Shown here one piece after another: positions 1 through 7,479 of a stretch of 64,000 bases of DNA (within the stretch, counting starts at the first letter, position 1; every line of letters starts with the position of its first letter). Below the pieces are notes generated by a model. It saw only the letters and a program-made list of their open reading frames with translations, did not search any database and was not told the origin of the DNA. Source of the stretch: an uncultured Acidobacteriota bacterium (GTDB lineage: Bacteria > Acidobacteriota > Blastocatellia > RBC074); NCBI GenBank assembly GCA_902825875.1, contig CADECP010000011.1, positions 1-64,000 on the forward strand. The letters run 5' to 3'. A program made the translations under genes and the position numbers.

Positions 1-1
1 C

Positions 2-226
2 CCGCGCACGACGCCTCGATTTGAAACCTTCATCCCGGCGGGTCGCACCGGCTGGCTGAAGTTGTTCAATCAGACCGGAGCGATCGGCTTGACGGGCGCG
101 GCGATCAACAACAACGCGAACGCGGCCAGCTCGGCAGGAGCCTTCAACCAAGGCCACAACCTGCATCACCTGACGCTGAACTCCGGCATGAACTACATCA
201 TCCCGGTCTTCCCGCCAAGCTGCTAA
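2..226 (+). CDS. C-terminal end of an unrecognised, probably secreted protein (partial)
   Basis: An open frame enters from the left edge and ends at TAA (224-226), giving 74 residues. The segment is rich in Asn, Ala and Gly and ends [12 protein letters not shown] do not recognise a family. A strong terminator follows within 20 bases, which supports this as the true 3' end of a gene. The composition suggests an exported or surface protein, but that is only a guess because the N-terminus lies outside the window. Confidence 0.6.
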   Translation, partial: PRTTPRFETFIPAGRTGWLKLFNQTGAIGLTGAAINNNANAASSAGAFNQGHNLHHLTLNSGMNYIIPVFPPSC

Positions 227-243
227 ACAGTTAGGCGCCATTC

Positions 244-284
244 AAAAGCCGCAAGAATGTTGTCACGTTCTTGCGGCTTTTTTT
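244..284 (+). terminator. Rho-independent terminator
   Basis: A perfect 10 bp stem, GCCGCAAGAA (248-257) pairing with TTCTTGCGGC (268-277), has a 10 base loop and a run of seven T. It ends the partial gene to its left. Confidence 0.93.
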
Positions 285-381
285 GCATTCGATTGCTTTG
301 ACACAAGGAATGGCCATCACTATCATCCCGCCTTCTTTCACCTGAAAAATTCATTCCTTTTCAAAACAGGAGAACTTAAAA

Positions 382-603
382 ATGAGTGTTTACGACAGCA
401 ACTCTTTGCTGAGTTACAAGGCTGCCGCGCGCGAATTCGATGTGCCGGTGGTGACTTTGGAATTGGCCGTTGCCAGCGGCTCGCTTCGGTCAATTGACCA
501 GGACGGCGCAAAATGGTTGCTGCGCCACAACGTCGAACAATTCGTCAAACGCACCATCAAACAAGGTGCAGGCAACAAAGTCGTCACGCGAATCAATCGC
601 TAA
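382..603 (+). CDS. Small putative helix-turn-helix DNA-binding protein
   Basis: The protein has 73 residues. Residues 9-57 resemble the excisionase/MerR-type winged helix (HTH_17): a hydrophobic start, YKAAAREFDV as the first helix pair, a recognition-helix-like VTLELAVASG, a wing around SLRSIDQDGAKWLL, and a closing helix HNVEQFVKRT. A good ribosome site, AGGAG (368-372), sits 9 bases before the ATG. It is preceded by a terminator and so probably has its own promoter in the 285-365 gap. Such small proteins often act as transcription factors or as helpers of mobile elements. No integrase is nearby, so its target is unknown. Confidence 0.6.
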   Translation: MSVYDSNSLLSYKAAAREFDVPVVTLELAVASGSLRSIDQDGAKWLLRHNVEQFVKRTIKQGAGNKVVTRINR

Positions 604-609
604 CCCAAA

Positions 610-758
610 GTAGACAGTAGGCAGAAGACAGTAGTTTTTTGCGAAGGTTGTACCGGGTTGTTGACAGCCTTCCTTGCCGACTTTCTTTTGTTTGCTTTGT
701 CAGACAATCAGTCGTTGACGTTTCAGCTACTGTCTACTGCCTACTGTCTACTGTCTAC
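610..758. repeat. Inverted heptamer-repeat element
   Basis: A 25 bp arm at 610-634 is matched by the reverse complement of 727-751 with one mismatch. The right arm is made of 7-base units (TGTCTAC, TGCCTAC, TGTCTAC, TGTCTAC). It fills the gap between the HTH gene and the aminotransferase. The structure would fold into a long hairpin around a 92 base centre and resembles heptanucleotide STRR-type intergenic repeats. Confidence 0.7.
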
Positions 759-764
759 TTCCCA

Positions 765-1949
765 ATGAAGAATCGCATTTCCCAAAAAGCCTCCAGCTTC
801 ACCGAATCGGTCATACGCGAAATGACCCGGCAGGCGAATTTGCACGGAGCCGTCAATTTGTCGCAGGGCTTCCCTGATTTCCCAGCGCCAGCCGACATCA
901 AACGCGCCGCTTGCGAAGCCATCGAAGCCGACATCAACCAATACGCCATCACCTGGGGAGCGAAACGCTTCCGCGATGCGATTGCCGCCAAAACCAAATG
1001 GCATCTGGGTTTGGACATTGACCCTGACCGCGAAGTCGTCGTCACCTGTGGCTCGACGGAATCAATGATCGCTACGATGTTGGCGGTGATTGATCCCGGC
1101 GAAGAAGTCATTGTCTTCGAGCCGTATTACGAAAATTACGGCCCGGACGTGATTCTTTCGGGAGCCGTGATGCGTTACGTCACATTGCACGCGCCGGATG
1201 AAACTTCGCCGGTTTGGCATTTTGACCGCGACGAATTGCGCGCGGCCTTCAACGAAAAGACCAAAGCCATCGTCATCACCACGCCGCACAATCCGACGGG
1301 AAAGGTTTTCACACGCGAAGAACTGCGCTTCATCGCCGATCTGTGCATCGAATTCGACACGCTGGCGCTGACAGATGAAATTTACGAACACATTTTGTAT
1401 CCCGATTCGGCGCGAGGAATTGAGCACGTGGCAATGGCTACGCTGGATGGAATGCGCGACCGGACGGTGACGATTAACAGTTTGTCGAAAACTTATTCGG
1501 TGACAGGATGGCGAGTCGGTTACGCGATTGCTGCGCCGGATTTGATTAACGGCATTCGGCAAGTTCACGACTTCCTGACCGTCGGAGCCGCCGCGCCGCT
1601 TCAGGAGGCTGGCGTTTACGCGATGAGTCTGCCGCGAAGTTATTACGACCATTTGCAAACCGATTATCAAAGGCGGCGCGATTTCCTGCTCGGAGTGTTG
1701 GAAGAAGTCGGATTCAAATGCTTCAAACCCGACGGCGCGTATTACATCATCACGGATATTTCGGACTTCGGTTTTGAAAACGACGTGAAGTTCACGCAGC
1801 ACCTGATCAAAGAACTTGGCGTAGCCGTCGTGCCCGGCAGCAGCTTTTATCGCCGCCCGGAACTCGGCGCTCAGCAAGTCAGGTTCTGTTACTGCAAGAA
1901 AGACGAAACGTTGGAAGCGGCGGCAGAGCGATTGAGGCGGCTGAGATGA
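765..1949 (+). CDS. PLP-dependent class I/II aminotransferase
   Basis: This 394-residue enzyme moves an amino group from an amino acid to a 2-oxo acid in the cytoplasm. Fold type I aspartate-aminotransferase landmarks are present: NLSQGFPDF near residue 31, the PHNPTG motif (Asn176), the cofactor-holding TDEIYEH (Asp204, Tyr207), the Schiff-base lysine in SLSKTYSVTGWR (Lys242), and an Arg near 250. The N-terminus resembles the kynurenine/methionine aminotransferase branch. The frame is open back to 639, but upstream codons lie in a repeat and read as low-complexity residues, so I start at the ATG at 765, where family similarity begins. The substrate cannot be told from sequence. It is convergent with the next gene and shares a hairpin terminator with it. 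Confidence 0.9.
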   Translation: MKNRISQKASSFTESVIREMTRQANLHGAVNLSQGFPDFPAPADIKRAACEAIEADINQYAITWGAKRFRDAIAAKTKWHLGLDIDPDREVVVTCGSTESMIATMLAVIDPGEEVIVFEPYYENYGPDVILSGAVMRYVTLHAPDETSPVWHFDRDELRAAFNEKTKAIVITTPHNPTGKVFTREELRFIADLCIEFDTLALTDEIYEHILYPDSARGIEHVAMATLDGMRDRTVTINSLSKTYSVTGWRVGYAIAAPDLINGIRQVHDFLTVGAAAPLQEAGVYAMSLPRSYYDHLQTDYQRRRDFLLGVLEEVGFKCFKPDGAYYIITDISDFGFENDVKFTQHLIKELGVAVVPGSSFYRRPELGAQQVRFCYCKKDETLEAAAERLRRLR

Positions 1950-1979
1950 CGGTCATCGGAACTTCATAAACGGCAACCA

Positions 1980-2018
1980 CCAATGGGGCGACAAGCGGCA
2001 AAACTTGCGCCCCATTGG
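1980..2018. terminator. Hairpin between convergent genes, likely bidirectional terminator
   Basis: The stem is 11 perfect base pairs (CCAATGGGGCG at 1980-1990 with CGCCCCATTGG at 2008-2018), plus an inner CAAG/CTTG pairing across a single-base bulge. It lies between two convergent genes. There is no long T run, so termination strength is uncertain. Confidence 0.6.
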
Positions 2019-2027
2019 CAATAAAGA

Positions 2028-5000
2028 CTATCTGCCGCAACGTCCGAGCGGGTCGTTGCCGTTCAGCAGATCAAAGACCAAAGCGAGTTTGTCCATGTCT
2101 GCCGTGCGATTTTGGCGAATCGCCAGTTGAGCCTGCTCGAACAAATCGTTCAGCATCGAAGCCGGGCTGAGCACGAAGCCATTGCTCAACGTCACCGGCG
2201 CGAAGGTGATGTTGTAACAACTCAGCATGCTCCAGAACACGTTGTAAGCGACCGGCGAACCGGCTCCGCCTGCGGAATTGATGCTCAATTGCGCGGCAAC
2301 GAATTCCTGATTCAGCCGTTGCAGCGGCGTCAATCCGAAGCCCATCGCGTTGCCCTGCAACGCCAATCCAATCTCAGTCCGATTGCGAGTGCTGACCGGT
2401 TGGTTGTTGTTCGACCCTCCGATCAACACCGTTCCGCCGGGCAGAGAGTTCAAATTCAATAGGTAATACTGAGGCGAGCGGAAACAGATGGTGTCGCATT
2501 TGTTGGACTTCGCCATCATCGGAGCCATCGTCACCGTAAAGCTGCACGAAGCCGAACCAACAGAATTCGTCGCCGTGCAAGTCACCGTCGTCACGCCAAT
2601 CGGGAAAGTTGAACCCGACGGCGGCGCGCAAGTCACAGTCGCTCCATTGGTCGCTGTCGGCGTTGGATACGTCACCACTCCGCCGGTCGAAGTCGTTGCC
2701 GTCACGTTCATGTTGATCGGGCAAGCAATCGTCGGTGGCGGATTGCCGGATACGATCACGCGGAAACTGCAATTCGCCGAACCGTTGGCATTCGTCGCCG
2801 TGCAAGTCACCGTCGTCGTTCCAACCGGGAACGTCGAACCGGATGGCGGCACACAATTCACGGTGACGCCTACGCCGGTGATGGTCGGATTCGGATAATT
2901 GACGACAATCGAAACCGTCGAAGTCACGGTCATGTCCGGCGGGCAATTGATGCCCGGCGGCGTGTTGACCGTCACAGTGAAATTGCATGAAGCCGATGCT
3001 CCGGCATTGGTCGCCGTGCAAGTCACTGTGGTGATTCCCGCCGGAAACATCGTTCCCGACGCAGGCATGCACGTCACAACTGCGGTCGCAGGTGTCGCGG
3101 TCGGCACGGTGTAATTGACTATACCGCCCATCGGATTGTTGAACGTGAAAGTTTGATTCGCTCCGCAATTGATCGTCGGCGGAGGTTGCGTTTGCACGGT
3201 TACTGTAAAGCTGCAATTCGTCGTGCCGAACGAATTGCTGGCTACGCACGTCACGGTCGTTGTGCCAACCGGGAAAGTCGAACCTGAGGGCGGAGTGCAG
3301 GTTATAGTCGCCGCCTGTCCGGTGGTTGTCGGCGCAGGATAATTCACCACAGCCGAATTCGATCCGACGACAGTCACCGTTGCCGTGACATTCAGCGGAC
3401 AAACGATGGTCAATGGCCCGCCTGGCGGAACAAAACCCATATCAAACGTGTGATTGGATTCGCCTGCGCCTCCGGTGGTCAGTTGAATGACGGCATCAAT
3501 CCCTCGCACGATCGCGTCAGAATCGCGGCTATCGCCGTTCGAACTGCTGTCCAGATTGTTGCCGGTCAGCGTGAAACCGTTCAGCGCCGTCTGGTTACGA
3601 TCCACCACGATTTCATAATTCATCGTAGGCAACACGCGCGTGCTGACGTTGGAATCGTTGAAATAAAACTCGCCGCGTCCGTTGGTGGTGGTTTCTCCAA
3701 CCTGAATGCCGTTTTTCAACAACCGAACTCGCAGATTTGCGATGCCAAGTTCGTTCGGTTCCTGAATGCCATTGCCATTGTTGTCCTGCCATACACGGTT
3801 GCCGATTTCGATGGGAGCGGCATCGCTTAACACAACGACATCGCTCAAGCCGTTGGCTTTTCCAAACGGGCCGTTCAGCATCGTCAAATCGCCATTGTAG
3901 ATGCGATAAGTCTTTTTGAGTCCGCCCGTCGTGTTGTTCAACCAACGCGGGCCGCCGTCAAACAAATTGTCAAAATCAAAAATCGGAATCGGGTCAAACG
4001 AATTGATGACAACATCCGGGTGTCCCGGAATATGAGCCAGCCCGCCCATGAAAATTTCGTCAGTGAACGGCACGGCTTCGTCGCGGTGATAAAATTCGCC
4101 GCCATCAGGGCCTTCACCGGAATTTTGCGGAGATGAACCAGTACCTCCGCAACGACCGTTGGTTTCCAGCGTCCAGCTTGTGCCGTTGCCGCAAGCTTTC
4201 AGCGTATCGCCCGCGCTGACGCCGTAATAACGCACAACGGGTTCTGCCGGATTATCCAACGTCGCGTTGCCGAACTGATCGCCCGCGCGGTCGCGCAATC
4301 CCAAAATCAAATTGCCGCCTTCAAAGGCCAAATCGGTCAGCCAGGGTTGTGGATAAATTCCGCGAGCCAGATTGGCAATGCCGACTCCGTCGCCGTTACC
4401 GATGTTGGCATACACCGGCGCCCACACGCGCCACGCAGCCGAAAAACAATTTGCCGAACCAAGCTGCGCGCTGTCGGCGCAGCGGCGTGGGTAATTCAGC
4501 GATGCCTGAAACACCGGCGAAGTGCTGAAATCCAACGTCGCCGGATCAACCGAATACACATAAGCCAGCAATTTGGTCGGGTCGCCGTTGGGTTGCGCCA
4601 ACGACACTGTGCTCTGAGCAGAGCAGACCATGCCGACAAAAATCTTGCCGCCATTGACGGCCACAGCAAACGGTCGCACGTCCGATGTCGCCGAACAGCC
4701 CGGCGGATTCAGCGGAACCGGTTTGCGCCGAACCGTCGCAGTGCTGGGCGTGTTATCCAACGGCAATTCGTAAAGTTGCCGATCGGCCAAATTCATCACA
4801 TAAAGTTTTTTGTCGTCGTCTGAAACGGCCATTCCGCCCAGCGAAGTTTTGCCGACGGCGTCCCAAGCCGTGTTGCCGTTGTCGCGGTCGAAATCAGTTG
4901 CGTCGTGAGCATCCGCTCCCGCCGTGTTCGCGCCGAAGATGGCGTTCAAATCGGCATAAGTCGAAGCTGAGTTATTGGCAGGACTGATCTGATAAATCGC

Positions 5001-5780
5001 TCCGGTTCCGGCGGGGCCATAACCGGAATGGCGTTTCATAAATGCGGCGGCATATAGAAGCTTCGTCGAACGTGCGTATGCCAAGCCCCAGGTCGTGCCG
5101 ATTTGCCTGCCCGTCGCCAGATCGCCGTGCGCGGGCTGATCGAAATCGGTGAAAGGCGCTCCGCCGGTTTCGCGCGTGGTTCCGGCGGAATACGGAAACG
5201 AGACCAACACAGGCGCGTCATTATTTTGATCTCCGCCGACATAACAGCCCGTCACCATCGTCGGGTTGTCCTGAGAAAATTCCGCTGGAATGACCAGCCC
5301 TAAACTGACGTTCGAGGCGCTGCTGTCGGTGATGAATTGAACTGTAGTTTTGGAATCCGCTCCGAATGGGCCCGGCTGAAACCCGGCTGGAATGGTGGTG
5401 AATTCAATTCGATAAGGCGCATCGCCTGCGGCATTGAACGAATAATTTCCTTGGGCGTCGGTTTGGGCTGTACCGACGACAGAGCCGGAAGCGTTGAACG
5501 CCGTCACCGTGACATCCGCAATGCCACGGTCAATCGCCAGACTGACATTGCCCGAACCGGAGTTGTTGGCGGTTTTGGCCGTGTCGCGCACACCGTTGGA
5601 GTTGTAATCCTGAAACACCGTTCCGGCGATGGTTCCGGCGGCGGCGTGCCCCGCTTTCAACCAGTGCGCTCCGAAAATTGCCGTGACACAGATCGCCAAC
5701 GCCGCTCCGCCGGCCAATCGGCGAGCAGTGAACAGATGCGACAAAAACCGCGAGGGTGAACTCAGCATAGTAAATAGCAT
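2028..5780 (-). CDS. Giant secreted protein with SdrD-B-like, propeller-like and four HYR domains
   Basis: The protein has 1250 residues. A signal or anchor segment lies within the first 50 residues (LAGGAALAICVTAIFGAHW). It is followed by an SdrD B-like/Cna-B fold starting GTIAGTVFQDYNSNGVRD, a long middle region with repeated LYVMNLADRQLYELP-type strands that may form a beta-propeller, and a second B-like domain starting IGNRVWQDNNGNGIQE. Four consecutive HYR domains of about 80 residues (roughly 770-1087) each carry PSGSTFPVGTTTVTC. The Cys-containing C-terminal ~165 residues are unrecognised. Function is probably surface adhesion or structure (inference). The ATG at 5780 has AGGAAG 7 bases upstream; an in-frame TTG at 5786 is a weaker start. 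Confidence 0.8.
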   Translation of the reverse strand: MLFTMLSSPSRFLSHLFTARRLAGGAALAICVTAIFGAHWLKAGHAAAGTIAGTVFQDYNSNGVRDTAKTANNSGSGNVSLAIDRGIADVTVTAFNASGSVVGTAQTDAQGNYSFNAAGDAPYRIEFTTIPAGFQPGPFGADSKTTVQFITDSSASNVSLGLVIPAEFSQDNPTMVTGCYVGGDQNNDAPVLVSFPYSAGTTRETGGAPFTDFDQPAHGDLATGRQIGTTWGLAYARSTKLLYAAAFMKRHSGYGPAGTGAIYQISPANNSASTYADLNAIFGANTAGADAHDATDFDRDNGNTAWDAVGKTSLGGMAVSDDDKKLYVMNLADRQLYELPLDNTPSTATVRRKPVPLNPPGCSATSDVRPFAVAVNGGKIFVGMVCSAQSTVSLAQPNGDPTKLLAYVYSVDPATLDFSTSPVFQASLNYPRRCADSAQLGSANCFSAAWRVWAPVYANIGNGDGVGIANLARGIYPQPWLTDLAFEGGNLILGLRDRAGDQFGNATLDNPAEPVVRYYGVSAGDTLKACGNGTSWTLETNGRCGGTGSSPQNSGEGPDGGEFYHRDEAVPFTDEIFMGGLAHIPGHPDVVINSFDPIPIFDFDNLFDGGPRWLNNTTGGLKKTYRIYNGDLTMLNGPFGKANGLSDVVVLSDAAPIEIGNRVWQDNNGNGIQEPNELGIANLRVRLLKNGIQVGETTTNGRGEFYFNDSNVSTRVLPTMNYEIVVDRNQTALNGFTLTGNNLDSSSNGDSRDSDAIVRGIDAVIQLTTGGAGESNHTFDMGFVPPGGPLTIVCPLNVTATVTVVGSNSAVVNYPAPTTTGQAATITCTPPSGSTFPVGTTTVTCVASNSFGTTNCSFTVTVQTQPPPTINCGANQTFTFNNPMGGIVNYTVPTATPATAVVTCMPASGTMFPAGITTVTCTATNAGASASCNFTVTVNTPPGINCPPDMTVTSTVSIVVNYPNPTITGVGVTVNCVPPSGSTFPVGTTTVTCTATNANGSANCSFRVIVSGNPPPTIACPINMNVTATTSTGGVVTYPTPTATNGATVTCAPPSGSTFPIGVTTVTCTATNSVGSASCSFTVTMAPMMAKSNKCDTICFRSPQYYLLNLNSLPGGTVLIGGSNNNQPVSTRNRTEIGLALQGNAMGFGLTPLQRLNQEFVAAQLSINSAGGAGSPVAYNVFWSMLSCYNITFAPVTLSNGFVLSPASMLNDLFEQAQLAIRQNRTADMDKLALVFDLLNGNDPLGRCGR

Positions 5781-6274
5781 AGCCAATCTTCCTTCTTTTC
5801 AATCATCACGCCGACTGAGGACGTGAGCGGGGCGATTAAGTACAAACGCGAATCCGCAAGTTCGCGCAAAACAGGGTTTGGATGAAGTTCAACGACCGCC
5901 GGGCAATCGGCCTGCACTGAACTGAAATTTCGGGGTTTCAAATTCAGCGGCTCAAATAAGGATTGCTGACCGTCAAAAGGTTCAAAAAGAAATGGGATGC
6001 AACGAAACTTGGGAAAAGGCATGCGCCACGGGGAGTTCGGACGACAATTAACGTTTATGCGCTTGCCACAACAACTCTTCACATTCCGACACCAGACCAC
6101 CAAACTTGCTGTGGAAATCGGTTGGCGAGATTTCAGCATCGCTGACCGATAGAAACGTTCCTGAATTGCATTGCCGAATAAATTGTTTTGATTGAATGCC
6201 GAAAAACTGCACCAGGTTTTTCGACCGCGCACAGTCTAAGCAGTTGGCCAAAACCGGTCAACCAAAAAACCGGA
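5781..6274. other. Intergenic stretch with no supported gene
   Basis: About 490 bases between the HYR protein start and the inverted repeat at 6275. Frames here are short, rich in Arg and Cys and lack family features. It presumably holds the promoter of the HYR gene; I cannot place one. Confidence 0.5.
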
Positions 6275-6406
6275 GTAGCTGCTCAGCCCGGAGTCAAAAA
6301 TTCGGTGCGGAACCTGGAGCGGTAGCGACGGGGTTGCTTGCAAAGCTCACACCTCATGAGAAACCGGGCGCTACCGCTTCCCGTTCCGTACCGGCTGAGC
6401 AGTTAC
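6275..6406. repeat. MITE-like inverted-repeat element, GTAGCTGCTCAGCC type
   Basis: The outer arm GTAGCTGCTCAGCC (6275-6288) pairs with GGCTGAGCAGTTAC (6393-6406). A second 25-base arm at 6303-6327 pairs with 6369-6393 with about four mismatches. There is no coding capacity. It abuts the stop codon of the next gene. A diverged relative appears near 48.3 kb. Confidence 0.65.
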
Positions 6407-6414
6407 AAACCGGC

Positions 6415-7146
6415 TTAAAAAACCAAGGCATTGTTCGCTAACATTTTGTCCAACGAAAAATTCAACAACACGCGAGTTTCAGGTTCGCCGGCAAGCTTGG
6501 GATGTAGAAATTCGACTTTGATGGTTTTGTCTTTTTCGCCGACGATTGATTCGCCGTTGAGTTGGCGCGGAAAAGCCAGTTGAAATTCACGGCCTGCGCC
6601 TGTCGCTACGACAAAACGCAGCAATGGAATTCGTTGCCCGGCGGAACCGATCAGAAAAGTCGTGTTCTTCAAATTCTCAGTCGTTTGCGTTTGCCAGTAT
6701 CGAGCCATTTCGCGGTCAAGGTCCGGCAGGTTGGAGTTGTAAGTGACGTGAACCAAAACCGTATCGGCGAAACTGGTGGCCAGAAATTTTCCAATGCGTT
6801 CGTCAAACGACTGTTTCTTTTCGGGCGGCAGTTGATCGTACTTTTCAGCCAGCATTTGCTGCCGAGCCATAGCCTGTCGAATCGGCGCAGCGGAACGAAA
6901 GTGAACTCGATAGCCAACTGTCCAGTTTTGCGCCGCGCGAGTTTCAATGTTGCCGCCTTGCAAACTGTCAATGCGCGACCGTTTCAGCGTGTAATCCGAA
7001 GCCCACGGAGAGTTTTCCAACAGCTTCTTGCACTCTTTTTCAGTCCATTGTTTGTAATCTTTGGCTTGCCAGAACTCTTTGGATTGGGCCGCAACGATGA
7101 CGACCAACAGGTTCAGCAAAAGCAAGACCGCAATTCGTTTTGTCAT
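6415..7146 (-). CDS. Small secreted protein of unknown function (FWQAKDYKQWTEKEC type)
   Basis: The 243-residue protein has a clear signal peptide (MTKRIAVLLLLNLLVVIVAA) and then a mature start, QSKEFWQAKDYKQWTEKECKKLLENSPWA. I recall this opening from a family of exported acidobacterial proteins without assigned function. The rest is a mixed alpha/beta region with no catalytic motif I can name. The frame is open to 7263, but the extra 39 residues come from the adjacent MITE, so I start at the Met heading the signal peptide. It sits alone, between a repeat at its end and a MITE 12 bases before its start codon. Confidence 0.7.
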   Translation of the reverse strand: MTKRIAVLLLLNLLVVIVAAQSKEFWQAKDYKQWTEKECKKLLENSPWASDYTLKRSRIDSLQGGNIETRAAQNWTVGYRVHFRSAAPIRQAMARQQMLAEKYDQLPPEKKQSFDERIGKFLATSFADTVLVHVTYNSNLPDLDREMARYWQTQTTENLKNTTFLIGSAGQRIPLLRFVVATGAGREFQLAFPRQLNGESIVGEKDKTIKVEFLHPKLAGEPETRVLLNFSLDKMLANNALVF

Positions 7147-7158
7147 ACTCGACCTCTG

Positions 7159-7385
7159 AGAGCCTGTTTTGAAATTTCCATAGCCCAGCCGTTTACGGCT
7201 GGGAAAGGTTGAGAAAAGCTTTTTATAGCCCGGTTCACCGGGCTTGGATTGGGCTTTAGCCACGACAATTGTTGGCTAAAGCCCATGAAAAGGACGGTAA
7301 ACCGCCCTTTCTTTCACCATCGCCAATCTCAGCCCAGCCGTGAACGGCTGGGCTAGGTGAAAAAACGAATTTCAAAACATGCTCT
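7159..7385. repeat. MITE, AGAGCCTGTTTTGAAAT terminal repeats (copy 1, 227 bp)
   Basis: The left end AGAGCCTGTTTTGAAAT (7159-7175) is matched at the right end (7369-7385) by its reverse complement with one mismatch. The interior holds several smaller palindromes (GCCCAGCCG...CGGCTGGGC near both ends, and GGGCTTTAGCC...GGCTAAAGCCC in the middle). There is no transposase inside. A second element with the same ends lies at 62345-62612. Confidence 0.8.
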
Positions 7386-7429
7386 GAAAAAGCCGCAAGC
7401 CCCGATGTGAACAGCGGAAGCTTGCGGCT
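7386..7429 (-). terminator. Rho-independent terminator of the Oar-type receptor
   Basis: On the minus strand, a perfect 10 bp stem (AGCCGCAAGC / GCTTGCGGCT, 19 base loop) runs straight into five T. It lies 50 bases past the receptor stop codon. Confidence 0.88.
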
Positions 7430-7479
7430 GTGTGTTGTGAACCAAGTGCAGATTGAAAACTCTGCCCTACGAGTTCGAA

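Noticed and set aside
5762-6232. Minus-strand frame of 156 residues upstream of the HYR protein.
   Set aside because: It overlaps the start of the HYR gene, has a composition unlike its neighbours, and shows no ribosome site or domain.
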